64,000 nucleotides of DNA from Halomonas alimentaria. GTDB taxonomy: Bacteria > Pseudomonadota > Gammaproteobacteria > Pseudomonadales > Halomonadaceae. The notes below the pieces were generated by a model. It did no database searches. It saw only the letters and a program-made list of their open reading frames with translations, and was not told where the DNA came from. Shown one piece after another: positions 28,617-36,620 of this stretch. The translations under genes were made by a program, and so were the position numbers. Position 1 is the first letter of the stretch, and each line of letters opens with the position of its first letter. Location: assembly GCF_009902005.1 (NCBI RefSeq), contig NZ_WUTT01000001.1, forward strand, positions 2,862,805-2,926,804, written 5' to 3'.

Positions 28617-30047
28617 GTGCTGGGGCTCGTCATTGGCCTGGGGGTGTTCTTCCTGCTGCCCGAGTCATTGGCCGTCAACGCCCGTATCGTGGCGGCCATC
28701 GCCATGCTGGTGGCCACCTGGTGGATGACCGAGGCCATCCCGATCCCTGCCACCTCGCTGCTGCCACTGGTGCTGTTCCCTTTCTTCGACATCGCCTCGG
28801 TGGGGACCACGGCCTCACCCTATGCGCACAGTATCGTCTTCCTGGTGCTGGGCGGGGTGCTGCTCGGCCTGGCGACGCAGCGCTGGAACCTGCATCGACG
28901 CTTCGCCCTGCTGACGGTGCTCACCGTGGGCACCAGGCCCGCGCAGATCGTCTTCGGGCTGATGTTCGCCAGCTGGTTTATCACCATGTGGGTCAGCAAC
29001 ACCGCCACCGCGGTGATCATGGTGCCGATCGGAGGCTCCATCATCGCCCTGGTGAAGTCGCTGGGGAATGGTGAGGACACGCCCAAGTTTTCGGCCGCCG
29101 TTCTGCTGGGTATCGCCTACGCCATCACCATCGGCTCCATGGCGACACTGATCGGTCAGCCGCCCATGGCGCTGATGCGCGCCTACATGGAAGACACCCA
29201 TGGCCTGTCCATCGGCTTTGGCCACTGGATGCTGATGGGCGTGCCGTTCTCCGCCACCATGCTGGTCCTGGCGTGGTTCGTGCTGAACAAGATCGTGTTC
29301 CGTGCCGAGGTCGAGGACATCAAGGGCGGCAGGCAGATGATCGAGTCCGAGCTCAAGGCCATGGGGCGACTGACCCCGGAAGAAGGGCGGGTGCTGATGG
29401 TCTTCGCCGGGGCGGTCTTCTGCTGGGTGTTCCTGCCGCTTATCGCGAGGATTCCTGCGGTGCAGGGCGCGCTGCCGTGGCTCTCCAACATCAACGACAC
29501 CAGCGTGGCGATCCTGGCCGCGATCCTGATGTTCGTGATTCCGGCCTCCAGGGGGCAGGGCGCGCTGCTGGAGTGGACGGCGACCCGGGACGTCCCCTGG
29601 GGCGTACTGATCCTGTTCGGGGGTGGCCTGACCCTGTCAGCGCAGTTCACGGCCACCGGGCTGAGCGTCTGGATTGGCGAGAGCGTCTCGGGCCTGTCGG
29701 GGCTCCCGCCGATCATGATCCTGGCCGTCACCGCCATCGTGATCATCCTGCTCACGGAGCTGACCAGCAACACGGCCACGGCGGCGGCCTTCTTCCCGAT
29801 CATGGGGGCCATTGCCGTCGGGCTGGGTATCGAGCCCTTCCTGATGACCATCGTGGTGACCTTCGCCGTCAGCTGTGCCTTCATGCTGCCGGTGGCGACA
29901 CCCTCCAACGCCGTCGCCTTCGCCACCGGGGACCTGCCGATCAAGAACATGATCCGTGCCGGCATCTGGCTCAATGTGATCGGCCTGCTGGTGATCATGG
30001 TGGCGCTCTACACCATCGTGCCACTGGTCTTTGACGTCTCGTTCTAA
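28617..30047 (+). CDS. SLC13 (DASS) family anion/dicarboxylate transporter
   Basis: A 476-aa integral membrane protein in this form, with ~11 helices. SLC13 hallmarks are EAIPIPATSLLPLVLFP, the first SNT motif in WVSNTATAVIMVPIG, and the second in LTELTSNTATAAAFFP, followed by PVATPSNAVAFATG near the C-terminus. These form the two substrate/Na+ sites of divalent-anion:Na+ symporters. GTG 28617 is the first available start after the in-frame TAG at 28581 and has no clear ribosome-binding site, whereas ATG 28545 has one. So the protein is either made by weak reinitiation, suppressed, or lost. All transmembrane segments lie downstream of the stop. Substrate unknown. Confidence 0.8.
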   Translation: MLGLVIGLGVFFLLPESLAVNARIVAAIAMLVATWWMTEAIPIPATSLLPLVLFPFFDIASVGTTASPYAHSIVFLVLGGVLLGLATQRWNLHRRFALLTVLTVGTRPAQIVFGLMFASWFITMWVSNTATAVIMVPIGGSIIALVKSLGNGEDTPKFSAAVLLGIAYAITIGSMATLIGQPPMALMRAYMEDTHGLSIGFGHWMLMGVPFSATMLVLAWFVLNKIVFRAEVEDIKGGRQMIESELKAMGRLTPEEGRVLMVFAGAVFCWVFLPLIARIPAVQGALPWLSNINDTSVAILAAILMFVIPASRGQGALLEWTATRDVPWGVLILFGGGLTLSAQFTATGLSVWIGESVSGLSGLPPIMILAVTAIVIILLTELTSNTATAAAFFPIMGAIAVGLGIEPFLMTIVVTFAVSCAFMLPVATPSNAVAFATGDLPIKNMIRAGIWLNVIGLLVIMVALYTIVPLVFDVSF

Positions 30048-30066
30048 CCCGATCAGCGCTGCTCTC

Positions 30067-30089
30067 GACGGCGCCCTTGCGGCGCCGTC
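30067..30089 (+). terminator. Hairpin after SLC13 gene
   Basis: GACGGCGCC / GGCGCCGTC stem with a 5-nt loop, followed by a pyrimidine-rich CTTCCTTCG tail, 20 bp past the stop codon. Confidence 0.55.
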
Positions 30090-30212
30090 TTCCTTCGTTT
30101 ACCTCCTCTCCCTGTCCCCTTTCCAGAGGGTTCCCCTCACGGACCCTCCAGCTCCCACCATCCGGCCATGGTCTTCCCGCCCCAAGTTTGATGAGATAGG
30201 TGCCAGTCACCA

Positions 30213-30231
30213 CGGCCGTCTGAGACGGCCG
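30213..30231. repeat. Perfect 8-bp hairpin of unknown role
   Basis: CGGCCGTC-TGA-GACGGCCG in the leader before the small ORF at 30254. It has no T-run, so it could be an operator or an mRNA hairpin. Confidence 0.4.
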
Positions 30232-30253
30232 GCTCATCGCACAGGGAACGGCC

Positions 30254-30310
30254 ATGACCACCTTCGACAGCACCAAGCGCTCGCTGCCCGATGGTGCTCT
30301 CGCCCAGTAA
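30254..30310 (+). pseudogene. 18-codon stub, possibly the start of a lost DUF262-type gene
   Basis: An ATG with AGGGA upstream reads MTTFDSTKRSLPDGALAQ then stops. The first dozen residues recall the opening of DUF262/GmrS-type proteins (FDSTK..L..LL), recognised from memory only. If right, this is the truncated start of a type IV restriction-like gene. It could equally be a chance ORF. Confidence 0.25.
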
Positions 30311-30344
30311 CCACCGAGGCCCGAAAAAGACAGGGACAGCACCG

Positions 30345-31520
30345 ATGCCGACTTACGGAAATATCCTCCTCAGACAGGACGAGAATGGCGCCTTCACCAC
30401 CGCCCGGCGGGCGCCGCTGGGCTTCACCGATGGCCGCAACGAGGCCTGGCTTCGGGATCTACTCGCCGGCAACCCGGACTTGCTGCCCATCGAGGAGGTC
30501 GATCCCTCCTTCGCCCCGCTGGTGCCGCTGTGTACCGAGCTCTCGACCGAGGCCGGCCCGGTGGATGCGGTCTTCATCAGCCCATCCGGCCGACTGACGC
30601 TGGTGGAGTGCAAGCTGTGGCGCAACCCCGAGGCGCGGCGCAAGGTGATCGCCCAGATCCTCGACTACGCCCGGGCCGTCTCCGGCTGGAGCTACGCCGA
30701 CCTGCAGCGCCGGGTCGCCGCCGCCACCGGGCACAAGGGCAACGTGCCCTTCGAGGCCGCTCGGGAGCTGCAGCCGGACCTCGACGAGGCCGCCTTCGTG
30801 GACGCCACCGCCCGCGCCCTGCGCGAGGGGCGCTTCCTGCTGCTGATCGCCGGCGACGGTATCCGCGAGGGCATCACCGGTATGGCGGACCTGATCACCC
30901 GCAACGCCGCCCTCGGCTTCAGCTTCGGGCTGGTGGAGGTCGCCCTCTACCAGTTCGGCGAGCAGGGCCTGGTGGTCCAGCCGCGGGTGGTGGCCAGGAC
31001 CGAGACCCTCGAGCGCACCTTCGTACAACTCCAGGCCAGCGATGGCGGCGCGCTCCAGGAGGTCACAGAGGAGGGAGACGTCGAGGTGGGAGGCGAAGCC
31101 CCCTCAATGAGCGACGAACGCGCCTGGTGGGAGCCGCTAACGCGCATCACCTTCGACGACCCGGAGCAGGAGTCGCCGACCTACCGGCCCCGCAACCATG
31201 TCCGGGTGGCCATGCCCTATCCGGGGATCTGGCTTACCGCCTACCGTTCGATGGGAGATGGCGTCTGCGGCGTGTTCTTCACCGGGGCAAAGTCGGAGGC
31301 CAGGCAGGTGCTCGACCGCCTCAACGAGGAGCGCGAGCAGATCCTCGCCGAGCTCCCGGAAGGCGCCGACAACCGGCGCTCCAGTGGCCAGCCCGGTTAC
31401 GCCAGCTATGCTCGACTCAGTGACTTCGCCAGCGACGACGAATGCCGTGAGTGGCTGGCGCAGCAGCTCAACCAGTTCGTCAACGCCCTGCGCCCGCGGT
31501 TGAAGGCAATGGGCCACTGA
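30345..31520 (+). CDS. PD-(D/E)XK nuclease-fold protein, uncharacterised
   Basis: A 391-aa protein I do not recognise by name. Residues 72-110 carry a PD-(D/E)XK-type pattern: Asp74 in GPVDAVFI, Glu88 and Lys90 in LTLVECK, and the downstream Q104-x3-Y108 helix motif (QILDYA). These are the usual metal/phosphate ligands of restriction-like nucleases and related domains. The C-terminal half (about 265-391) is a separate domain with several aromatic residues (AMPYPGIWLTAY). ATG 30345 is chosen because the motif-bearing protein starts cleanly there. It lies between remnants of defence genes and before fic, suggesting a defence or DNA-processing role, but this is unproven. Confidence 0.6.
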   Translation: MPTYGNILLRQDENGAFTTARRAPLGFTDGRNEAWLRDLLAGNPDLLPIEEVDPSFAPLVPLCTELSTEAGPVDAVFISPSGRLTLVECKLWRNPEARRKVIAQILDYARAVSGWSYADLQRRVAAATGHKGNVPFEAARELQPDLDEAAFVDATARALREGRFLLLIAGDGIREGITGMADLITRNAALGFSFGLVEVALYQFGEQGLVVQPRVVARTETLERTFVQLQASDGGALQEVTEEGDVEVGGEAPSMSDERAWWEPLTRITFDDPEQESPTYRPRNHVRVAMPYPGIWLTAYRSMGDGVCGVFFTGAKSEARQVLDRLNEEREQILAELPEGADNRRSSGQPGYASYARLSDFASDDECREWLAQQLNQFVNALRPRLKAMGH

Positions 31521-31548
31521 CGCGGCTTTGAGCCGAGGGAGCGCCTCG

Positions 31549-32163
31549 ATGAATCGGTATCGCACCACAGGATCACAGGGCAGCGCCGAGCCCGGCTCAG
31601 GTGGCCGGGTCATGGCCAACAAGCTCGGCATCACCGATCAGGAGAGCCTGGACGAGGCCGAAGCCGAGCTGCTGCTGAAGCTGTACGAGGAGGTATTCGG
31701 CTCATTGGCAGAGGATCAGCCGCTTGATACCGCACTGCTCAAGCACTGGCATCAGCGCTGGCTCGGCAGCCTCTACGACTGGGCGGGAGAAGAGCGCCAG
31801 GTCAACCTGGAGAAGGATGGCTTCCCCTTCGCCGCCGCGAGACAGCTGCCCTTTCTGCTGCGCGAGCTGGATCAGAAGTGGCTGAGCCGGCTGACGCCTT
31901 GCAACGGCATGAGCCGCGAGGAGGCGATAGGCGCCATCGCCCAGGTCCACGTCGAGCTGATCCTGGTGCATCCCTTCAGAGAGGGAAACGGCCGCATAGC
32001 CCGTCTACTGGCCGATGCCATGGCCTATCAGGCGGGGCTGGGGCTACTGAATTACGATGACTGGAGAGTGAACAAGGAGGCCTACATCCAGGCCATCCAT
32101 GCCGGACTCGCCGGCGACTATGCGCCGATGGTGGAGCGGGTCAGGCAAGCGGCAGGGACTTGA
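31549..32163 (+). CDS. fic: Fic/DOC-family protein
   Basis: A 204-aa Fic protein, predicted to transfer AMP (or another nucleotide moiety) onto target proteins. The complete catalytic loop HPFREGNGRIAR is at 141-152 (His141, Glu145, Asn147, Arg149, Arg152), and the target-docking flap GFPFAAARQLPF precedes it at 91-102. The N-terminus YRTTGSQGSAEPGSGGRVMANKLGIT matches the usual opening of small Fic proteins. ATG 31549 follows GAGGGAG; ATG 31612 is an alternative. No canonical inhibitory [ST]xxxE[GN] motif was found in the protein, so it may be self-permissive or restrained by a partner. The 3' end overlaps a small minus-strand ORF by 23 bp. Confidence 0.88.
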   Translation: MNRYRTTGSQGSAEPGSGGRVMANKLGITDQESLDEAEAELLLKLYEEVFGSLAEDQPLDTALLKHWHQRWLGSLYDWAGEERQVNLEKDGFPFAAARQLPFLLRELDQKWLSRLTPCNGMSREEAIGAIAQVHVELILVHPFREGNGRIARLLADAMAYQAGLGLLNYDDWRVNKEAYIQAIHAGLAGDYAPMVERVRQAAGT

Positions 32164-32305
32164 AGCGGGACTTGCCGGAGCGAAGACGGGCTTCGATGCC
32201 GCGGCTGGCCTCGCCGGTTTCCACGGCGGTAGAGGAGGCGACGCTCTTCAGGAGGGCGTCACGGCTCACGGTACGGCGCTTCTTGGGGGAGCGGGATGTG
32301 GTCAT
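32141..32305 (-). CDS. 54-aa basic small protein overlapping the fic 3' end
   Basis: An ATG at 32305 with a near-perfect AAGGAG site upstream opens 54 codons: MTTSRSPKKRRTVSRDALLKS... ending ...FKSLPLA. It is rich in Lys/Arg/Ser and overlaps the last 23 bp of fic in convergent orientation. I do not recognise the family. It contains an SxxxE stretch (STAVE, residues 25-29) loosely reminiscent of Fic inhibitory helices, but the Gly/Asn after Glu is missing (Thr instead). Position makes a Fic regulator conceivable; classic Fic antitoxins are instead encoded just upstream on the same strand. Confidence 0.45.
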   Translation of the reverse strand: MTTSRSPKKRRTVSRDALLKSVASSTAVETGEASRGIEARLRSGKSRFKSLPLA

Positions 32306-32390
32306 GCCTGTCTCTCCTTGCTGATATGCTCATTTTACGCGCATACCGCGCCCCCTGCATCAAACACCTACAGCACCTTGGAGTCACGGT

Positions 32391-32572
32391 ATGGCAGGAC
32401 CCGAGAACACGGATGTCGAGAAGCCCTTCATCGACCAGCTGGTGGGGCAATGCTGGGAGTTCCTTGCCGGCTCGGTGACGATCCCGCCGTGATCCACCTC
32501 GAGAACTTCGGCCAGGTGGTGATGGAGCCGATGCTGCGTGAGCGGCTACATGAGAAAGATCAACCTGTGTGA
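32391..32572 (+). pseudogene. Type I restriction HsdR, frameshifted N-terminal stub
   Basis: ATG 32391, with a GGAG site 8 nt upstream, reads MAGPENTDVEKPFIDQLVGQ...WEFLAGSV in one frame. The similarity resumes one frame over as DDPAVIHLENFGQVVMEPMLRERL. Together they match the N-terminal region of HsdR (ENTDVEKPF.I.QL...G..DDP...R..F..V...LRE.L). Loss of one G after the GTG codon near 32492 explains the shift. Only ~55 of ~1000 codons remain, and the endonuclease and helicase domains are absent. No hsdM or hsdS is nearby. Family recognition is from memory of HsdR N-termini. Confidence 0.65.
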
Positions 32573-32667
32573 TGGCGCCAGGCTGGAAGAGCACGCCCAA
32601 CGCACGGGTGTGGCCCATCACGGCATACAGCCAAAGCGGAGATCTACGAGGGAAAACCGTCAGGCAA

Positions 32668-32699
32668 AGAAAAAGCCGCTGATTTCTCAGCGGCTTTTT
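32668..32699. terminator. Bidirectional intrinsic terminator
   Basis: GCCGCTGA-TTTC-TCAGCGGC stem flanked by an A-run and TTTTT. On the minus strand it ends tRNA-Ser; on the plus strand it ends transcription through the HsdR stub. Confidence 0.8.
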
Positions 32700-32708
32700 G
32701 CAATGCGG

Positions 32709-32796
32709 TGGCGGAGGGGGAGGGATTCGAACCCTCGAAGCCTTTCGACTTACACACTTTCCAGGCGTGCTCCTTCGACCACTCGGACACCCCTCC
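32709..32796 (-). tRNA. tRNA-Ser(GGA)
   Basis: 88-nt class II tRNA with acceptor GGAGGGG/CCCCTCC, anticodon loop CTGGAAA (GGA), a long variable arm, T-loop TTCGAAT and encoded CCA. Its 3' end faces the disrupted 30-32.7 kb region. Confidence 0.93.
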
Positions 32797-32850
32797 GCAT
32801 TGTGGTTCTTACGCCCGGGCAGCTGTGCCTTTCGCGTCAGAACGGCGCAT

Positions 32851-32879
32851 ATAATATCGACCTAAGTGCGCGAATGCAA
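32851..32879 (-). promoter_or_regulatory. Promoter of tRNA-Ser
   Basis: On the minus strand: TTGCAT (32879-32874), 17-bp spacer and TATTAT (32856-32851), about 55 bp before the tRNA 5' end. Confidence 0.6.
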
Positions 32880-32997
32880 GCGGTTTCCTGGCTGCGGCCA
32901 GTGGTGCCCACGGCTCGGGGGCTGCGTAGCGTCCCGGGCTGTGCCGGGGTGCGCCGGTCCGCTATGCTGGGGGCGAATCCACGACAGGGAGAGTCCC

Positions 32998-33441
32998 ATG
33001 TCCTTTCGCACCATGTCATTGCCCCCCATGCTTGCCGGCCTGCTGCTGGCACTGCCGATGACCGCCCTGGCCGAGACGCCCAACATCGTGCCCGGGGAGT
33101 GGGAATTCACCAGCACCACCTCGGTCTCCGGCGACATGCCGATCCCCGACCAGACCGAGACGACCCGCGAGTGTATCGCCCAGGGCGACCTCGCCGATCC
33201 CGACTTCCAGATGATCGAGGAAGAGGAGGGGTGCGAGCTGCTCGAACACAATGTCGGTGTCGATGGCATGGACTACCGCATGGTCTGTGAGGCCGAGGGT
33301 GGCCAGGCGGACATCGTCGGCCATATGGACTTCCTCGGCGAGACCACCGAGGGCCGCGTGGAGGTGACCGTCCAGTCGCCGCAGATGGGCGAGATGGAGA
33401 TGGTCACCGAGGTCGAGGGCCGTCGCATCGGCGACTGCTGA
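32998..33441 (+). CDS. DUF3617-family periplasmic protein
   Basis: A 147-aa exported protein: signal peptide of ~25 residues (...LLLALPMTALAE), then the DUF3617 pattern PGEWEFTSTTSVSGDMPIPDQTETTRECI, two internal Cys (...EEEGCELL, MVCEAEGG) and a C-terminal ...RRIGDC. The family is widespread and of unknown function. The ATG has GGGAGAG upstream. It converges on the RND operon across an 18-bp perfect hairpin. Family assignment is by motif. Confidence 0.8.
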   Translation: MSFRTMSLPPMLAGLLLALPMTALAETPNIVPGEWEFTSTTSVSGDMPIPDQTETTRECIAQGDLADPDFQMIEEEEGCELLEHNVGVDGMDYRMVCEAEGGQADIVGHMDFLGETTEGRVEVTVQSPQMGEMEMVTEVEGRRIGDC

Positions 33442-33459
33442 CAGCGATCATGCTGGTTG

Positions 33460-33499
33460 CAACGCAAGACGGCCACCCGTAGGTGGCCGTCTTGCGTTG
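33460..33499. terminator. 18-bp perfect hairpin between convergent genes
   Basis: Arms 33460-33477 and 33482-33499 (starting CAACGCAAGACGG) are perfectly complementary with a CGTA loop. It lies between the DUF3617 gene and the RND permease stop, so it can serve both strands. No T-run. Confidence 0.75.
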
Positions 33500-33506
33500 A
33501 GTGGGT

Positions 33507-36500
33507 TCAATGCCCTTCCGGGGTGGCCTCCATCTCCTGCTCCAGGCGCCTGGCCACGTCGCCGGGAGAGCCGGTGCGACGTGCCAGCAGGTCGTAGGCC
33601 ACCGGCACCACGAACAGTGTGAACAGGGTGGCGGCGGCCAGGCCACAGAGGATGACGATGCCGATCACCAGGCGGGTCTCGGCGCCGGCGCCACTGGAGA
33701 TGATCAGCGGCACAGCGCCGGCCATGGTGGTGGCAGCGGTCATCACGATGGGGCGCAGGCGGGTCACCGAAGCCTCCACCAGTGCCTCGTGGAAGGCCAT
33801 GCCCTGATCGCGCAGCTGGTTGGCAAACTCCACGATCAGGATGCCGTTCTTGGCGGCGAGCCCCACCAGCATCACCAGCCCCACCTGGCTGTAGATGTTC
33901 AGCGACTGGCCGGTGACATAGAGCCCCAGCAGGGCGCCGCAGATCGCCAGGGGGACGGTGAGCATGATCACGAAGGGGTGCACGAAGCTCTCGAACTGGC
34001 CGGCCAGCACCAGGAACACCACCAGGATTCCCAGCCCCAGCAGGAAGCCAGTGGCGCCGCTCGCCTCCTGGTAATCCCGCGAGGCGCCCTTGACGTCGGT
34101 CTGGGCCTCGGGCGGGAGCAGCTCCCGCACCGTCTCCTCAAGATACTCCAGGGCCTCGCCCAGCGGATAGCCGTCGGCCAGGTCCGCCTCGAGGGTGATG
34201 GCGCGAACCCGGTTGAAGCGATTCAGTGTGCTGGGGCCGGCGAAGTCGGAGATGCTCACCAGGCTGGCCAGGGGAATCAGCTCCCCGCTGCGCTGTGAGC
34301 GCACGCGCAGGCTCTCCAGACTCTGCGGGCTGGGGCGCGCGCCGGGTTCGCCTTCGAGGATGACATCGTACTCCTCGCCGTCGTCGATATAACGGGTCGC
34401 GGTGCGCCCGCCCAGCAGGGTCTCCAGGGTGCGGCCGATCTCGGTGACGGTAACGCCCAGTTCGGCGGCCCGCTCGTAGTTGATGTCGACTTCGAGCTGG
34501 GGCTGACTCTCCTCGTAGTCGCTGTCCAGGCCGGTCAGGCGAGGGTTGTCCTCGCGAATATGCTCGAACAGGGTGTCGCGCCACTCGGCCAGCTCTTCGT
34601 AGGTGCCGCCGCCGAGCACGAACTGCACCGGCTTCTCGACACTCGAGCCGAAACCCTGGCGCATCACCGGGAAGGCGCGAACACCGGGCAGGTCGGCGAG
34701 GTTGCGTCGGATCTCGTCCATGATCGCCCACGCCGAGCGCCGCTCGCCCCAGTCGGCCAGGTTGACGATCACGAAGCCGCTGTTGAAGTTCTCGATATTG
34801 CCCCAGCCGCGTGGCGCGCGTACCACCACACGGTCGACTTCACCGGTCTCGAGCATCGGCAGCAGCCGTGCCTCGATCTCGTCCATATAGTCGAGCATGT
34901 AGTCATAGGTGGCGCCGGGGGGGCCGTTGACCAGTACCCAGAAGTTGCCGCGATCCTCCTGGGGGGTGTACTCGTTGGGCAGCTCGCCATTGAGCCAGAC
35001 CATGCCGCCGATCACTCCGAGCAACAGCGCCACCACCAGCAGGCGCAGCTTGAGGGCCCGCTCGAGGAGTCGCCGATAGACGCAACGCGAGTGCTCCAGT
35101 GCCCACTGCACACCGCGAGCGAGGCGGCTCTCGTGCATGCCCGACTTGAGGATCTTGGACGCCATCATCGGTGTCAGGGTCAGCGCCAGCAGGCTGGAGA
35201 TAGCCACGGCGGCGGCCAGGGTCAGGGCGAACTCCGAGAACAGTCGGCCGATATCGCCCTCGAGGAAGCTCAGCGGCACGAATACAGCGATCAGCACCAG
35301 GGTGGTGGCGATCACCGCGAAGGCGATCTGACGGGTGCCGCGGAAGGATGCTACCAGCGGCGTCTCGCCGTGGTCGTGCATGCGGCGGTGGATGTTCTCC
35401 AGCACCACGATGGCATCATCGACGATCAGGCCGATGGCCAGCACCAGCGCCAGCAGGGTCAGCAGATTGATAGTGAAGCCCATTGCCGCCAGGGCGCCGA
35501 AGGCGCCGATCAGGGCGATGGGCACGGTGACCGCGGGGATCAGAGTGGTGCGCAGGTTGCCCAGGAACAGGAAGATCGCCACCACCACCAGGCCCATGGC
35601 GATGAACAGGGTCTGCACCACCTGGGAGATGGCCCCCTCGACGAATACCGAGGAGTCGAAGTTCAGCGCCAGCGTCATGCCCTCGGGGAGTCCCGGCTGC
35701 TGCCGCGCCATTTCGGCCTGCACCTCCCGGGAGATCTCCAGCACGTTGGCGGTGGACTGCTTGACCATGCCCAGGCCCACCATGGGGGTGCCATTGCCGC
35801 GGAAGATGGTGCGCTCCTCCACGGCGCCGATCTCCACCCGGGAGATATCGCCCAGGCGTACCAGGTAGCCGTCGTCGGCCTCGTCCAGCACCAGGCTGCG
35901 GAAGTCCTCGGGCGTGGCGAAGCCGCGCGGCAGGCGCACGATGAACTGGCGCTCGCTGGATTCGATGGAGCCACCGGGAAGCTCGACGTTGTCGGCGCGC
36001 AGGGCGTCCTCGACGTCGCCGGCGGTGAGGCCGCGGGCCGCCATGGCATCGGCGTCGAGCCATACGCGCATGGCGTATTCTCGGCCGCCGCCGATGATCA
36101 CCCGCGACACGCCGGGCTGGATCGAGAAGCGATCGACCAGGTAGCGGTTGGCGTAGTCGGTGAGCTCGGCCATGGTGTAGCCCTCGCCGGAGAGCGACAG
36201 CCAGATCACCACCTCGGAGCTGGAGTCGGCCTTCTCGACCTCGGGCGGGTCGGCCTCATCGGGCAGGTTGCCGGCGGCGTCGGAGATGCGGTCGCGGATA
36301 TCGTTGGCCGCCGAGTCGATGTCCTGGTCGAGACCGAACTCGATATTGATGCTGGAGCGTCCGTCCTGGCTGGAGGAGGAGATCACCTGGATGCCGGAGA
36401 CGCCGGCGATGCGATCCTCGAGCACCTGGGTGATGCGGGTCTCCACCACGCTGGCCGAGGCGCCCGGATAACGGGTATCGACACTGACGATGGGCGGGTC

Positions 36501-36620
36501 GATGGAGGGATACTCCTGCAGCGGCAGGCGCTGCAGGGCGAGCAGGCCGAAGGCCACGATCAGGGCGGCCAGCACGGTAGCCAGCACCGGCCGCTGGACG
36601 GAGATATCGGAGAGGCGCAT
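33507..36620 (-). CDS. RND multidrug efflux permease (HAE1 family)
   Basis: A 1037-aa inner-membrane trimeric proton/drug antiporter of AcrB/MexB type. N-terminal MRLSDISVQRPVLATVLAALIVAFGLLAL, two large periplasmic loops and 12 predicted helices are visible. The TM4 proton-relay pair is in GLIVDDAIVVLENIHRR near residue 405, and the TM10 Lys is in GLAAKNGILIVEFANQ. Its ATG overlaps the adaptor stop (TGATG), so the two are coupled. No outer-membrane channel gene is present, so it likely recruits a TolC/OprM-like protein from elsewhere. Substrates unknown; the sequence style is closest to MexW/MexI-like permeases by impression only. Confidence 0.92.
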   Translation of the reverse strand: MRLSDISVQRPVLATVLAALIVAFGLLALQRLPLQEYPSIDPPIVSVDTRYPGASASVVETRITQVLEDRIAGVSGIQVISSSSQDGRSSINIEFGLDQDIDSAANDIRDRISDAAGNLPDEADPPEVEKADSSSEVVIWLSLSGEGYTMAELTDYANRYLVDRFSIQPGVSRVIIGGGREYAMRVWLDADAMAARGLTAGDVEDALRADNVELPGGSIESSERQFIVRLPRGFATPEDFRSLVLDEADDGYLVRLGDISRVEIGAVEERTIFRGNGTPMVGLGMVKQSTANVLEISREVQAEMARQQPGLPEGMTLALNFDSSVFVEGAISQVVQTLFIAMGLVVVAIFLFLGNLRTTLIPAVTVPIALIGAFGALAAMGFTINLLTLLALVLAIGLIVDDAIVVLENIHRRMHDHGETPLVASFRGTRQIAFAVIATTLVLIAVFVPLSFLEGDIGRLFSEFALTLAAAVAISSLLALTLTPMMASKILKSGMHESRLARGVQWALEHSRCVYRRLLERALKLRLLVVALLLGVIGGMVWLNGELPNEYTPQEDRGNFWVLVNGPPGATYDYMLDYMDEIEARLLPMLETGEVDRVVVRAPRGWGNIENFNSGFVIVNLADWGERRSAWAIMDEIRRNLADLPGVRAFPVMRQGFGSSVEKPVQFVLGGGTYEELAEWRDTLFEHIREDNPRLTGLDSDYEESQPQLEVDINYERAAELGVTVTEIGRTLETLLGGRTATRYIDDGEEYDVILEGEPGARPSPQSLESLRVRSQRSGELIPLASLVSISDFAGPSTLNRFNRVRAITLEADLADGYPLGEALEYLEETVRELLPPEAQTDVKGASRDYQEASGATGFLLGLGILVVFLVLAGQFESFVHPFVIMLTVPLAICGALLGLYVTGQSLNIYSQVGLVMLVGLAAKNGILIVEFANQLRDQGMAFHEALVEASVTRLRPIVMTAATTMAGAVPLIISSGAGAETRLVIGIVILCGLAAATLFTLFVVPVAYDLLARRTGSPGDVARRLEQEMEATPEGH

